From Brevundimonas sp. UBA7664 (GTDB lineage Bacteria; Pseudomonadota; Alphaproteobacteria; Caulobacterales; Caulobacteraceae), in NCBI RefSeq assembly GCF_002483305.1, contig NZ_DLHQ01000022.1, positions 1-57,569 of the forward strand: a stretch of DNA of 57,569 bases. Direction: 5' to 3'. The notes under the pieces are model-generated. The model made no database searches and was not told where the DNA came from. It saw nothing but the letters and a program-made list of their open reading frames with translations. Shown piece by piece: positions 7,622-16,700 of this stretch. Within the stretch, counting starts at the first letter, position 1, and each line of letters opens with the position of its first letter. Made by a program: the position numbers and the translations under genes.

Positions 7622-9331
7622 ATGACTGACACCCAAAGCTTCTCCCCCTCGCGCGATGATTTCGCCGCGCTGCTCGACGAAACCCTTCAGGGCCGTGACC
7701 TCGGCGAAGGCCAGGTCGTTCACGGCCGCGTCGTCGGCATCGAAAAGGACATCCTGATCATCGACGTCGGTCTGAAGACCGAAGGCCGCATCCCGGCCCG
7801 CGAGTTCGGCATCGGCGAAGGCGCCGTCATTCCGAAGCTCGGCGACAATGTCGAAGTCTACCTCGAGCGCGTCGAGAACGCCCTGGGTGAAGCCGTCATC
7901 AGCCGCGACAAGGCCCGTCGCGAGGAAGCCTGGACCCGTCTGGAAGTCGTGTTCGCCGAAGGCCAGCCGGTCAACGGCGCCATCGTCGGCCGCGTCAAGG
8001 GCGGCTTCACCGTCGACCTCGGCGGCGCCTCGGCCTTCCTGCCCGGCTCGCAGGTCGACATCCGCCCGGTGCGCGACGTCGGCCCGCTGATGGGCAAGGA
8101 ACAGCCCTTCGCCATCCTGAAAATGGACCGTCCGCGCGGCAACATCGTCGTCTCGCGTCGCGCCATCCTGGAAGAAGCCCGCGCCGAACAGCGCACCGAA
8201 CTGGTCGGCCAGCTGCTGGAAGGCGAAGTCCGCGAAGGCGTGGTCAAGAACATCACCGACTACGGCGCGTTCGTGGACCTGGGCGGCATCGACGGCCTGC
8301 TGCACGTCACCGACATGTCGTGGAAGCGCGTCTCGCACCCCTCGCAGGTCCTCGCCGTCGGCGACACCGTCAAGGTCCAGATCGTCAAGATCAACCCGGA
8401 CACCCAGCGCATCAGCCTCGGCATGAAGCAGCTGCAGACCGATCCGTGGGACGGCGTCGAAGCCAAATACCCGGTCGGCGCCAAGATGACCGGCCGCATC
8501 ACCAACATCACCGACTACGGCGCGTTTGTTGAGCTGGAAGCCGGCGTCGAAGGCCTGGTGCACGTCTCGGAAATGTCCTGGACCAAGAAGAACGTCCACC
8601 CGGGCAAGATCGTCTCGACCTCGCAGGAAGTCGACGTGGTCGTGCTGGATGTCGACGCCTCCAAGCGCCGCATCTCGCTGGGCCTCAAGCAGGCCCAGGA
8701 CAATCCGTGGGATGCGTTCGTGGCCGCCAACCCGATCGGTTCGACCGTCGAGGGCGAGGTCAAGAACGCCACCGAGTTCGGCCTGTTCATCGGCCTGGAC
8801 AACGACATCGACGGCATGGTGCACCTGTCCGACCTGGACTGGAACGTCTCGGGCGAGGAAGCCATCCAGCGCTACCGCAAGGGCGAAACCGTCAAGGCCA
8901 AGGTGCTGGACGTCGACGTCGAGAAGGAACGCGTCTCGCTGGGCATCAAACAGCTGGGCGGCGATCCGATGGAAGGCGACACCTTCAAGAAGGGCCAGCA
9001 GGTCACCGTCACCGTGACGTCGATCGAAACCGGCGGCATCGAGGTCAAGTTCGGTGAAGAGGACGCCCCGGCGACCGCCTTCATCCGCAAGTCCGATCTG
9101 TCCCGCGACCGCGCCGATCAGCGCACCGAGCGCTATTCGGTCGGCGACCGCGTCGACGCCATGGTCACCGGCATCGACAAGGCCTCGCGCCGCGTCTCGG
9201 TGTCGATCAAGGCCCTGGAAATGAAGGACGAGACCGCGGCGATCGAACAGTTCGGTTCGTCCGATTCGGGCGCTTCGCTGGGCGACATCCTCGGCGCCGC
9301 CCTGCGCGAGAAGGCCAGCACGAAGGAATAG
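7622..9331 (+). CDS. rpsA: 30S ribosomal protein S1
   Basis: 569 aa with six S1 (OB-fold) RNA-binding repeats at about 30-96, 116-182, 202-269, 286-356, 373-443 and 457-531. S1 recruits mRNA to the 30S subunit. Repeats 3 and 4 carry the typical NITDYGAFV and GLLHV/GLVHVSEMSW signatures. Codon use is strongly biased to C-ending codons, as expected for an abundant protein. The ATG start follows a 152-bp leader that probably contains its promoter. An intrinsic terminator lies 26 bp after the stop. Confidence 0.98.
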   Translation: MTDTQSFSPSRDDFAALLDETLQGRDLGEGQVVHGRVVGIEKDILIIDVGLKTEGRIPAREFGIGEGAVIPKLGDNVEVYLERVENALGEAVISRDKARREEAWTRLEVVFAEGQPVNGAIVGRVKGGFTVDLGGASAFLPGSQVDIRPVRDVGPLMGKEQPFAILKMDRPRGNIVVSRRAILEEARAEQRTELVGQLLEGEVREGVVKNITDYGAFVDLGGIDGLLHVTDMSWKRVSHPSQVLAVGDTVKVQIVKINPDTQRISLGMKQLQTDPWDGVEAKYPVGAKMTGRITNITDYGAFVELEAGVEGLVHVSEMSWTKKNVHPGKIVSTSQEVDVVVLDVDASKRRISLGLKQAQDNPWDAFVAANPIGSTVEGEVKNATEFGLFIGLDNDIDGMVHLSDLDWNVSGEEAIQRYRKGETVKAKVLDVDVEKERVSLGIKQLGGDPMEGDTFKKGQQVTVTVTSIETGGIEVKFGEEDAPATAFIRKSDLSRDRADQRTERYSVGDRVDAMVTGIDKASRRVSVSIKALEMKDETAAIEQFGSSDSGASLGDILGAALREKASTKE

Positions 9332-9357
9332 TCTTCTTCCTGCCGGTGAAACGGATC

Positions 9358-9390
9358 AGGCGGCCGGAGCGATCCGGCCGCCTTTTTCTT
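9358..9390 (+). terminator. Intrinsic terminator of rpsA
   Basis: A 10-bp GC stem (AGGCGGCCGG / CCGGCCGCCT) with a 6-base loop is followed immediately by TTTTTCTT. This is a textbook Rho-independent terminator separating rpsA from ihfB. Confidence 0.92.
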
Positions 9391-9578
9391 GGTCGGCGAC
9401 CGTACCGAATCTGCGGTATCGCCCTCGCGTCCTGTCCGTTAACCGACATTTCCGCGGCAAATCCGTCACGGGGCCTTTTTCCCCCGACAGGTGAGGGCTA
9501 GGGTGGGGTTGCATCCTGCGCTTGGATGCACCCGTATGCGTCCTGGGGAAGCGCGCAACAGGACGGGGGGCCTGCAGA

Positions 9579-9866
9579 ATGATAAAGTCCGAGCTGATCG
9601 AGAAGCTCGCTGCGGAGAACACCCACCTGACCCACGCTGAGGTCGAGCGGGTGGTCAATATCGTATTGGGACGGATGGTGGATTCGCTCGGCGACGGCGG
9701 CCGCGTGGAGCTGCGCGGCTTCGGCGCCTTTTCGGTGCGGGGCCGCCCGGCGCGGGCCGGCCGCAATCCCCGGACGGGTGAAACCGTCGACGTGCCGGCC
9801 AAGGCCGTGCCCTTCTTCAAGAGCGGCAAAGAGCTGCGCGAGCGGCTGAACGCCGGCGACACCTGA
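9579..9866 (+). CDS. ihfB: Integration host factor subunit beta
   Basis: 95 aa. IHF-beta pairs with IHF-alpha to bend DNA at specific sites and assists sigma-54 promoters, recombination and replication. The HU/IHF fold is complete: MIKSELIEKLA start, LRGFGAFSVR, and the beta-arm GRNPRTGETV with the intercalating proline. The frame extends 57 bases upstream to 9522, but the family start is the ATG at 9579. It follows the rpsA terminator, so it has its own promoter in 9391-9578. Confidence 0.96.
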   Translation: MIKSELIEKLAAENTHLTHAEVERVVNIVLGRMVDSLGDGGRVELRGFGAFSVRGRPARAGRNPRTGETVDVPAKAVPFFKSGKELRERLNAGDT

Positions 9867-9874
9867 GGTCAGCC

Positions 9875-10297
9875 ATGGGAATGATTTCAGAGTTCAGGGA
9901 CTTCATCTCGCGCGGCAACGTCATCGACCTGGCGGTCGGCGTCATCATCGGCGCGTCCTTCGGCAAGATCGTCACCAGCCTGGTCGAACAGGTGGTGATG
10001 CCGCCGATCGGTCTGTTGCTGGGCGGCGTGGACTTCTCGAACCTGAAATGGGTGCTGGCGCCGGAAGACCCGGCGACCGAAGCTCTCGAGGAGGTCGCCA
10101 TCCAGTACGGCGCCTTCATAAACACCCTGATTCAGTTCCTGATCGTGGCCTTCGTCATCTTCCTGATGGTGAAGTTCATCAATCGCCTTCGCCGCCAGAG
10201 GGCGGCCGAGCCGGACCCGGTTCCCGCCGCGCCGACGGCGACCGAGGCCCTGCTGGCCGAGATCCGCGACGAACTGAAGGCCCGGCCCCGGGGTTAG
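9875..10297 (+). CDS. mscL: Large-conductance mechanosensitive channel MscL
   Basis: 140 aa. MscL opens under membrane tension to release solutes on osmotic downshock. It starts MGMISEFRDFISRGNVIDLAVG with TM1 about 16-45 (GVIIGASFGKIVTSLV). A periplasmic loop follows, then TM2 about 78-105 (INTLIQFLIVAFVIFLMVKF) and a charged C-terminal bundle (TEALLAEIRDELKAR). It starts 8 bp after ihfB and ends 3 bp from the convergent gene at 10301. Confidence 0.97.
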   Translation: MGMISEFRDFISRGNVIDLAVGVIIGASFGKIVTSLVEQVVMPPIGLLLGGVDFSNLKWVLAPEDPATEALEEVAIQYGAFINTLIQFLIVAFVIFLMVKFINRLRRQRAAEPDPVPAAPTATEALLAEIRDELKARPRG

Positions 10298-10300
10298 GCC

Positions 10301-11446
10301 TCAGGCTTTCGAGGCCGTCGCGCGGACCCTGACCGGAACTCGTCCGCGCGCTCGCGTGGGAAGTGGAATGGGCCGCAGACAGATGGCGTAGTCGGCGTCC
10401 CAGGGCGTGGGCGACCACAGGGACGGATCCGGGGCGTCGGGGGCGAACCGGACATGGCAATGCCCCCAGCCCCCCTCCCGGCGCGCCGCCGATGTATGGG
10501 ACCCCAGCCGCGACAGGCCGTTTCGGCTTGTCGTCTGCAGCCGGACCTTGGCCGCGCCCATCGGGCGGGCCAGGACGAGCAGGGCGTCCATCAAGGCCGG
10601 AATGGCCGCGCCGTCGTCCGCCAGCGCCTCCAGATCGATGATTTCGAGGACAGGGGCCTCGATGATGTTGCCCTTGGCCATCATCGCCATGGCGTAGCCG
10701 GTGATCCGGCCCTCGCGGCTGAAGGCGAGGGCCAGCGGCGGCGTGGTCAGGTCGGGGTCCGATAACCGCCATCGGAGCGAGGCCGGACTGCGGTCGCCGA
10801 GCAGGCGTCCCTCTGCGTTCAGGGCCTGCCAGAAGGCCGCATAGGCGGACTGGTCCCGGAAATCCGTCAACTGCGTGACGCCGGCTGGCAGGGGCAGCTG
10901 CGGCGTGCGGCCCAACCTGTCGTTCATCAGCCACTCGCCCAGATGCGGCGCGACGCCCGGCGCGGCGTTCACCAAGCCGCGAAGCAGGCGTCCGACCGCG
11001 AGGGCGGGGCGATCGACGGGCCAGCTCAGCTTCAGGTCGTGCGTCTCTTCGGGCCAGGCCCTCATGCCGTGGCGGGCATACAGGGGGCTGGACCGGGCGT
11101 TGGCGTTGAAGGTCCAGGCGGCGAAGACGTTGGACTGATCGTTGAAGGCCTTGATCAGCGACCGGCTGGCGCCCCGCGCGGCCGGCGTGACGATGATCGA
11201 AAAGCCGGTCGCGCCGTGAAGCACCCGGTCGCCCAAGCGGAAGCGCTGGATCAAATTGCCCGTATGGGCCGTCAGCTGGCCGTCCGGGCCGGTGCAGACC
11301 CAGCCGGCGGGCGCGCCGATCTCGAGCCGGGCGGGATTGGCGTGCAGCCATCTCCAGCCGGCCAGGGACCGCTCAGGCCAGCCGACCCCGCGGTGCAGGG
11401 CCTGGACCCCGGGGTAGTCGGCGTCGGTCAGTTCGCGGATGGCCAT
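10301..11446 (-). CDS. GNAT-superfamily-like acyltransferase of unknown substrate
   Basis: 381 aa. The N-terminal MAIRELTDADYPGVQALH resembles GNAT openings. A central segment (GATGFSIIVTPAARGASRSLIKAF) fits the acyl-CoA binding region, and a second GNAT-like half follows (REGRITGYAMAMMAKG). Tandem GNAT or FemAB-like architecture is an inference; the substrate is unknown. The frame runs on to 11779, but that part overlaps the imuA promoter and is composition noise, so the ATG at 11446 is chosen. It is divergent from the SOS cassette, 144 bp from the LexA box, so co-regulation is possible but not shown. Confidence 0.7.
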   Translation of the reverse strand: MAIRELTDADYPGVQALHRGVGWPERSLAGWRWLHANPARLEIGAPAGWVCTGPDGQLTAHTGNLIQRFRLGDRVLHGATGFSIIVTPAARGASRSLIKAFNDQSNVFAAWTFNANARSSPLYARHGMRAWPEETHDLKLSWPVDRPALAVGRLLRGLVNAAPGVAPHLGEWLMNDRLGRTPQLPLPAGVTQLTDFRDQSAYAAFWQALNAEGRLLGDRSPASLRWRLSDPDLTTPPLALAFSREGRITGYAMAMMAKGNIIEAPVLEIIDLEALADDGAAIPALMDALLVLARPMGAAKVRLQTTSRNGLSRLGSHTSAARREGGWGHCHVRFAPDAPDPSLWSPTPWDADYAICLRPIPLPTRARGRVPVRVRATASKA

Positions 11447-11571
11447 GGCCAGGGTTTCGTACCGTTTGGGCCTGTCGGCCTGGAAAGACTGTTTCGGTGC
11501 AAAGACCGCACCATGGTTTGCAATCAAAAACGGAGGAACAACAACCTTTGCGTGTGTAAGGCATTCCGCAT

Positions 11572-11605
11572 TTGACTCTTGAGGCGGCCGGAACAAATAG
11601 TGAAC
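11572..11605 (+). promoter_or_regulatory. imuA promoter with LexA (SOS) box
   Basis: GAAC (11591-11594), a 7-base spacer, then GAAC (11602-11605) is the alphaproteobacterial LexA operator. A TTGACT -35 (11572-11577) is followed after 17 bases by AAATAG (11595-11600), so the operator covers the -10 region. The imuA ATG is 19 bases past the box. DNA-damage induction through LexA cleavage is therefore expected. Confidence 0.88.
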
Positions 11606-11624
11606 AATCCTGTTCCGGACTCCG

Positions 11625-12278
11625 ATGACGCCCGCAGCCTTTCCTTCGATCGACGCCTTTCCCGAGCGGCCCGCGCCGCTTGAGGAAGCCTGTGCCGCGG
11701 GGCCCCGGGACATGGCCGCGGTCCTGCGGTTCGCCCTGTCGCGGCGGATCGAGGGGGATGCGAGACCGATTCTGATCACCGCGACCCGGGCCTGGCTCAG
11801 CGAATATGGCCGCCCCTATGGTCCCGGCCTGCCAGGGCTTTCCCTGATCCTCGCCCCCGTCAACACGGCGGTCGAGGCCCTGTGGGCGCTGGAGCAGGCG
11901 CTGCGGTCGGGGGCGGTGTCCCTGGCCCTGGGGGCGGTGGATGCGGCGACCCTGACCCAGACGCGGCGGCTGGATTTCGCCGCCAAACAGGGCGGGTGCG
12001 TGGGACTGGTGCTGCCGCGCGGACTGGACGGACTCAGCGCGGCGCGGCGGCGGTGGCGGATATCGACCCTCGCCAGCGCGGTCGATCCCGACGACGCCCG
12101 GGCGCCGGGCGCGTTGCGGCTGACCGCCGAACTGGTGCGCGGCCGGGGCGAACGGCCCGGGGCATGGATGCTGGAGCAGGATGATGAGACGCATCGTCTC
12201 CGTCTGGCTGATCGACTGGCCGGTGACGGTCTGGCGGCGATCAGCCACGCGGGCGCGCCGTCCGGCCTCGCCGCCTGA
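11625..12278 (+). CDS. imuA: Mutagenesis protein ImuA
   Basis: 217 aa. ImuA is a RecA/SulA-like accessory protein of the ImuA-ImuB-DnaE2 mutasome, needed for damage-induced mutagenesis. Visible family features are the N-terminal FPSIDAFPERPAP stretch, GLSLILAPVNTAVEALWALEQALRSG-type sequence (about 68-93) and RLDFAAKQGGCVGLVL (about 113-128). No intact Walker A is seen, as usual for ImuA. First gene of the LexA-controlled cassette. Its last 98 bp overlap the start of imuB. Confidence 0.9.
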   Translation: MTPAAFPSIDAFPERPAPLEEACAAGPRDMAAVLRFALSRRIEGDARPILITATRAWLSEYGRPYGPGLPGLSLILAPVNTAVEALWALEQALRSGAVSLALGAVDAATLTQTRRLDFAAKQGGCVGLVLPRGLDGLSAARRRWRISTLASAVDPDDARAPGALRLTAELVRGRGERPGAWMLEQDDETHRLRLADRLAGDGLAAISHAGAPSGLAA

Positions 12279-13794
12279 CCCCGCCCTCGATCCACAGAAC
12301 CCGTTCGCCCTGATCCTGAAGAACAGCCGGGGCGCGGCGATCCTGCACGCCCTCAATCCGGCCGCGCGCCGGGCCGGCCTGCGCCGGGGCCAGACCCAGG
12401 CCGACGCCCGGGCCATGATCCCCCAGCTGATCTGCAAACCCGCCGACCCCGAGGCCGACGCCCGCGCCCTGACGGCGCTGGCGGTCTGGGCCGAGCGCTG
12501 GTCGCCGTCGGTCAGCCTCGATCCGGCAGGCGAGGGGCTGGAGGGCCTGTTCCTGGACGTCACCGGCGCGACCCATCTGTTCGGCGGCGAGGCGGCGCTG
12601 CTGGAGCAGATCCGGGGCCGGCTGGCGGAGGCCGGCGGGCGGGCGCGCGTGGCCGTGGCCCCGACGCCGGGCGCCGCCTGGGCGCTGGCGCGCTGGGGCG
12701 AGGTGGGGGGTGAGGGGGCGATCGCGGACGAGGACACCGTCCGGGACCGGCTGGCGCCCCTGCCGGTCGAGGCCCTGCGTCTCGACGACCGGACCCTGAC
12801 CCAGGCGCGGCGCTTCGGCCTGAAGCGGATCGGCGACCTCTATCCCATGCCGCGGGCGGGTCTGGCGCGCCGGTTCCGCGACGGGGCCGGGGTGGGGCTG
12901 GTCCAGCGGCTGGATCAGGCGCTGGGGTTTGCCGGCGAGGCCCTGACGCCGGTCAGGCCGCCGCCGAAATACCGGGCGTGGCGGACATGGATGCAGCCGG
13001 TCGAGGATATCGAGGGGGTGGCGGCGCGGCTGGCGGAACTGGCCGCCGACCTGTCCGCGCCGCTGGTGCGCGACGGGCAGGGGGCGAAGGCCCTGACCCT
13101 GACCGGCTTCCGCTCGGACGGCGGGACCACCGGTCTGTCGGTGCGCATGGGCCGGCCAGGGCGGGACGCGACGATCTGGCTGCGGCTGTTCCGCGAAGCG
13201 GGGCTGGGGCGGCTGGAGCTCGGCTTCGGCCTCGACGCCCTGATGCTGACCGCCGACGCGGTCGAGGCGATGACGGCGCGGCAGGGGGCGCTGGAGACCG
13301 AGGCGGAGGCGAAACAGGCCGAGAGCCTGGCCGCCCTGATCGACCGGCTGACGGCGCGGCTGGGCGAGGACCGGGTGCTGACGCCCGAGCCGGTGGACAG
13401 CTGGATCCCGGAGCGGGCCGAGCGCTGGCGGCCGGCGCTGGGGCGATCGCCGGCGGCGGCGGAGGGCGATGCGGGGCGCCGGCCCCTCCTCCTGCTCGAC
13501 CCGCCCGAGCCGGTGGAGGCCATCGCCGAACTGCCCGACGGCGCCCCGGCCCGTTTCACCTGGCGCAGGCTGTCGCGGCGGGTGACGCGCGCCGACGGGC
13601 CCGAGCGGCTGTCGCCCGAATGGTGGCGGCCCCGCCCCGACGACCGGCAGGTGCGCACCCGCGACTACTATCGCGTCGAGGATGATGCGGGCGGCCGCTA
13701 CTGGCTGTTCCGCGAGGGGCTGTATGGCCGCGAGTTTTCCGGCGACCCGGAGGAGCGGGCGCCCTCGTGGTGGATGCACGGGGTGCTGCCGTGA
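12181..13794 (+). CDS. imuB: Y-family polymerase-like protein ImuB
   Basis: 537 aa. ImuB resembles Y-family DNA polymerases but lacks the catalytic acidic residues. It acts as the hub linking ImuA, DnaE2 and the beta clamp. It opens MMRRIVSVWLIDW and continues with LFLDVTGATHLFGGE (palm region, about 122-136) and TLTQARRFGLKRIGDLYPMPRAGLARRF-type HhH sequence (about 204-230). The C-terminal WWR...RDYYRVED segment is typical of ImuB. The start overlaps imuA by 98 bp, but the RRIVSVWL opening is the conserved N-terminus, so the overlap is probably real. Its stop overlaps the dnaE2 GTG (GTGA). Confidence 0.92.
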   Translation: MMRRIVSVWLIDWPVTVWRRSATRARRPASPPDPALDPQNPFALILKNSRGAAILHALNPAARRAGLRRGQTQADARAMIPQLICKPADPEADARALTALAVWAERWSPSVSLDPAGEGLEGLFLDVTGATHLFGGEAALLEQIRGRLAEAGGRARVAVAPTPGAAWALARWGEVGGEGAIADEDTVRDRLAPLPVEALRLDDRTLTQARRFGLKRIGDLYPMPRAGLARRFRDGAGVGLVQRLDQALGFAGEALTPVRPPPKYRAWRTWMQPVEDIEGVAARLAELAADLSAPLVRDGQGAKALTLTGFRSDGGTTGLSVRMGRPGRDATIWLRLFREAGLGRLELGFGLDALMLTADAVEAMTARQGALETEAEAKQAESLAALIDRLTARLGEDRVLTPEPVDSWIPERAERWRPALGRSPAAAEGDAGRRPLLLLDPPEPVEAIAELPDGAPARFTWRRLSRRVTRADGPERLSPEWWRPRPDDRQVRTRDYYRVEDDAGGRYWLFREGLYGREFSGDPEERAPSWWMHGVLP

Positions 13795-16700
13795 ACGGCT
13801 GGGACGGCGCGTATGCCGAGCTCGGGGCCATGACCAATTTCAGCTTTCTGGAGGGGGCGTCGCATCCGGGCGAGCTGATGATGCAGGCCAAGGCCCTCGG
13901 GCTGGCCGCCGTCGGGGTGGCGGACCGCAATACGCTGGCGGGGATGGTCCGGGCGCTGATGGGGGCCGAGGATGTCGACATCCCGCTGGTGGTCGGGTCG
14001 CGGCTGGGGCTCACCGACGGGACGGAGCTGATCGTCTTCCCGCGCGACCGCGCCGCTTACGGCCGGCTGTGCCGCCTGCTGTCGCTGGGCAAGAGCGAGG
14101 CCTTCTCCTCCCCCTGGGGGGAGGGGGACCATCCGGAGCCGCAGGCGAAGGATGGTGGAGGGGCTGAGGGCGACCCCTCCGTCACGGCGCGTATCCGCGC
14201 CGTGCCACCTCCCCCCCAGGAGGGGGAGGACCGGATCGCAAAGGCCGAGACGCGGCTGACGTTCGAACAGGCGGTGGCCATGGGCGAGGGGATGATCGCC
14301 CTGGCCCCCGCGCCGGAACGCCCCGACGCGGCCTTCGAGGCCCGGCTGGCAATATGGCGAAGGCGCTGGCCGGACGACCTGTATCTGGCGGCGGCGCCGC
14401 TGTGGCGGGGGGATGACCGCAAGCGGCTGAACCGGCTGGCGGCGATGGCGCATCGCACCGGCGCGCCGATGATCGCGACCAATGCCGTGCTGTATCACCA
14501 CCCCGAGCGGCGGACGCTGCAGGACGTCCTGACCTGCATCCGCGAGGGGACGACCATCGACAGGGCCGGACGGCGGCTGCAGGCCAATGCCGAACGCCAT
14601 CTGAAGCCGCCGGCCCAGATGGCGCGACTGTTCCGGGGCCATGAGGCGGCGCTGGCGCGGACCATGGCGGTGGCGCGGGCCTGCACCTTTTCCCTGCGGG
14701 AGCTGAGCTATCAGTATCCGGACGAGCCGGTCCCGCCGGGCTATTCCGCCCAGGGCTGGCTGGCCCGGCTGACGCTGAATGGGGCCCGGTCGCGCTGGCC
14801 CGGCGGCGTCCCCAAGGCGATCCGGGCGATCATCCTGAAGGAGCTCCGGCTGGTCCGCGAGCTGAAATACGCGCCCTATTTCCTGACCGTCCACGACATC
14901 GTCGCCTGGGCCCGCGCCCGGCCCGATCCGATCCTGTGCCAGGGGCGGGGCTCGGCGGCCAATTCGGTGATCTGCTTCTGTCTGGGGATCACCAATGTCG
15001 ATCCCACCCGGCAGGAGGTGCTGATCGAGCGGTTCATTTCCTCGAACCGGTCCGAGCCGCCCGACATCGACGTCGATTTCGAGCACGAGCGGCGCGAACA
15101 GGTGATGCAGTATGTCTATCAGCGCTACGGCCGCGACCGGGCGGGGATCGTGGCGACCATCATCCACTACCGGCCGCGCTCGGCGATCCGCGATGTGGGC
15201 AAGGCGCTGGGCCTGACCGAGGACGTCACCGCCCGCATGGCCGACACCGTCTGGGGGTCATGGGGCTCGGAGGTGAAGGACGAGCATGTCGACCGGGCCG
15301 GGCTGAGCCGCGACGACGTGCGCATGAAGCTGGCGCTCGAACTGACCGCCGAGCTGATCCAATTCCCGCGCCATCTGAGCCAGCACGTCGGTGGCTTTGT
15401 GCTGAGCCAGGCCCCGCTGATCGAGATCGTGCCGATCGGCAATGCGGCCATGGCCGACCGGACCTTCATCGAATGGGACAAGGACGACATCGACTTCCTC
15501 AAGCTGATGAAGGTCGATGTTCTGGCGCTGGGCATGCTGACGGCGATGAAGCGGGCCTTCCGCATGATCGGCGAGACCTATGGCCGGCCCCTGCCCGACA
15601 CCGCCGCCGTGCCGGTAGAGCGGCGCGGGGTCTATCGCATGCTGTGCCGGGCGGATTCGGTGGGCGTCTTCCAGGTCGAGAGCCGGGCGCAGATGTCCAT
15701 GCTGCCGCGCCTGCGGCCGGTGGAATTCTACGATCTGGTGGTGCAGGTCGCCATCGTCCGGCCCGGCCCGATCCAGGGCAAGATGGTGCACCCCTATCTG
15801 CAGCGGCGGCTGGAGCGGCGGACCCATGAGGCGCGGCATGGCCCGGGCAGCTACCGCTTCTCCATGCCGGGTTCGGCCGCCGATCCGGACGAACTGGCCA
15901 ATGTGCTGCGCAAGACCCTGGGCGTGCCCCTGTTCCAGGAACAGGCGATGAAGATCGCCATGGTCGCGGCCGAGTTCACCGGCGAGGAGGCCAACGGCCT
16001 GCGCCGGGCCATGGCCACCTTCCGGCACAACGGCACCATCGGCAATTTCGAGGAGAAGATGGTCGGGCGGATGATCGCGCGCGGCTATGACGCCGAGTTC
16101 GCCCAGAACTGTTTCAACCAGATCAAGGGGTTCGGCGAATACGGCTTCCCCGAGAGCCACGCCTGCTCCTTCGCCCATCTGGTTTACGTCTCGGCCTGGG
16201 TGAAGTGGCTGTATCCCGATGTGTTCGCCTCCTGCCTGCTGAACAGCCAGCCGATGGGCTTCTACGCCCCGGCCCAGATCGTCCGCGATGCGCGGGAGCA
16301 CGGGGTCGAGGTGCGGCACCCCGATGTGAACGCCAGCGACTGGGACGCCACCCTGGAGCCGCGCCCGCGCCGCCGACGGCGGGCGCTGCGGCTGGGGATG
16401 CGGTCGATCGACGGGTTCAAGAGCGTCTGGGCCGAGGCGATCATGGCGGCGCGGGCGGCCGGTCCGTTCGCCGACCTCGACGATCTGCGCCGCCGCGCCG
16501 CCCTGCCGCCGTCGGCGCTGGACCGGCTGGCCGAGGCGGACGCCTATGGGTCGCTGGACCTGACCCGGCGGCAGGGGGTGTGGGCGGCGAAGGGGGCGGC
16601 GCCGGCGTCATCCGCGCCCCTGTTCGAGGCCATGGGGCTGAACGAGGCCGACGGCCGTCCGCCCGAGGCCCTGCCGCTGCTGGCCCCGTCGGAGGAGGTT

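Noticed and set aside
9436..9460. GTTAACC near ihfB and similar TTAACC words elsewhere as CtrA sites
   Set aside because: Single half-sites only, without the second TTAA seven bases away.
14105..14236. Reading the dnaE2 insert as a CRISPR or IS fragment
   Set aside because: No direct repeat-spacer pattern, no transposase sequence and no clear target duplication; the match is to a non-coding palindromic repeat.
12241..15167. Two long minus-strand frames (about 490-510 codons) opposite imuB and dnaE2
   Set aside because: Both translate to Arg/Pro/Gln/Gly-rich low-complexity sequence opposite clear coding genes.
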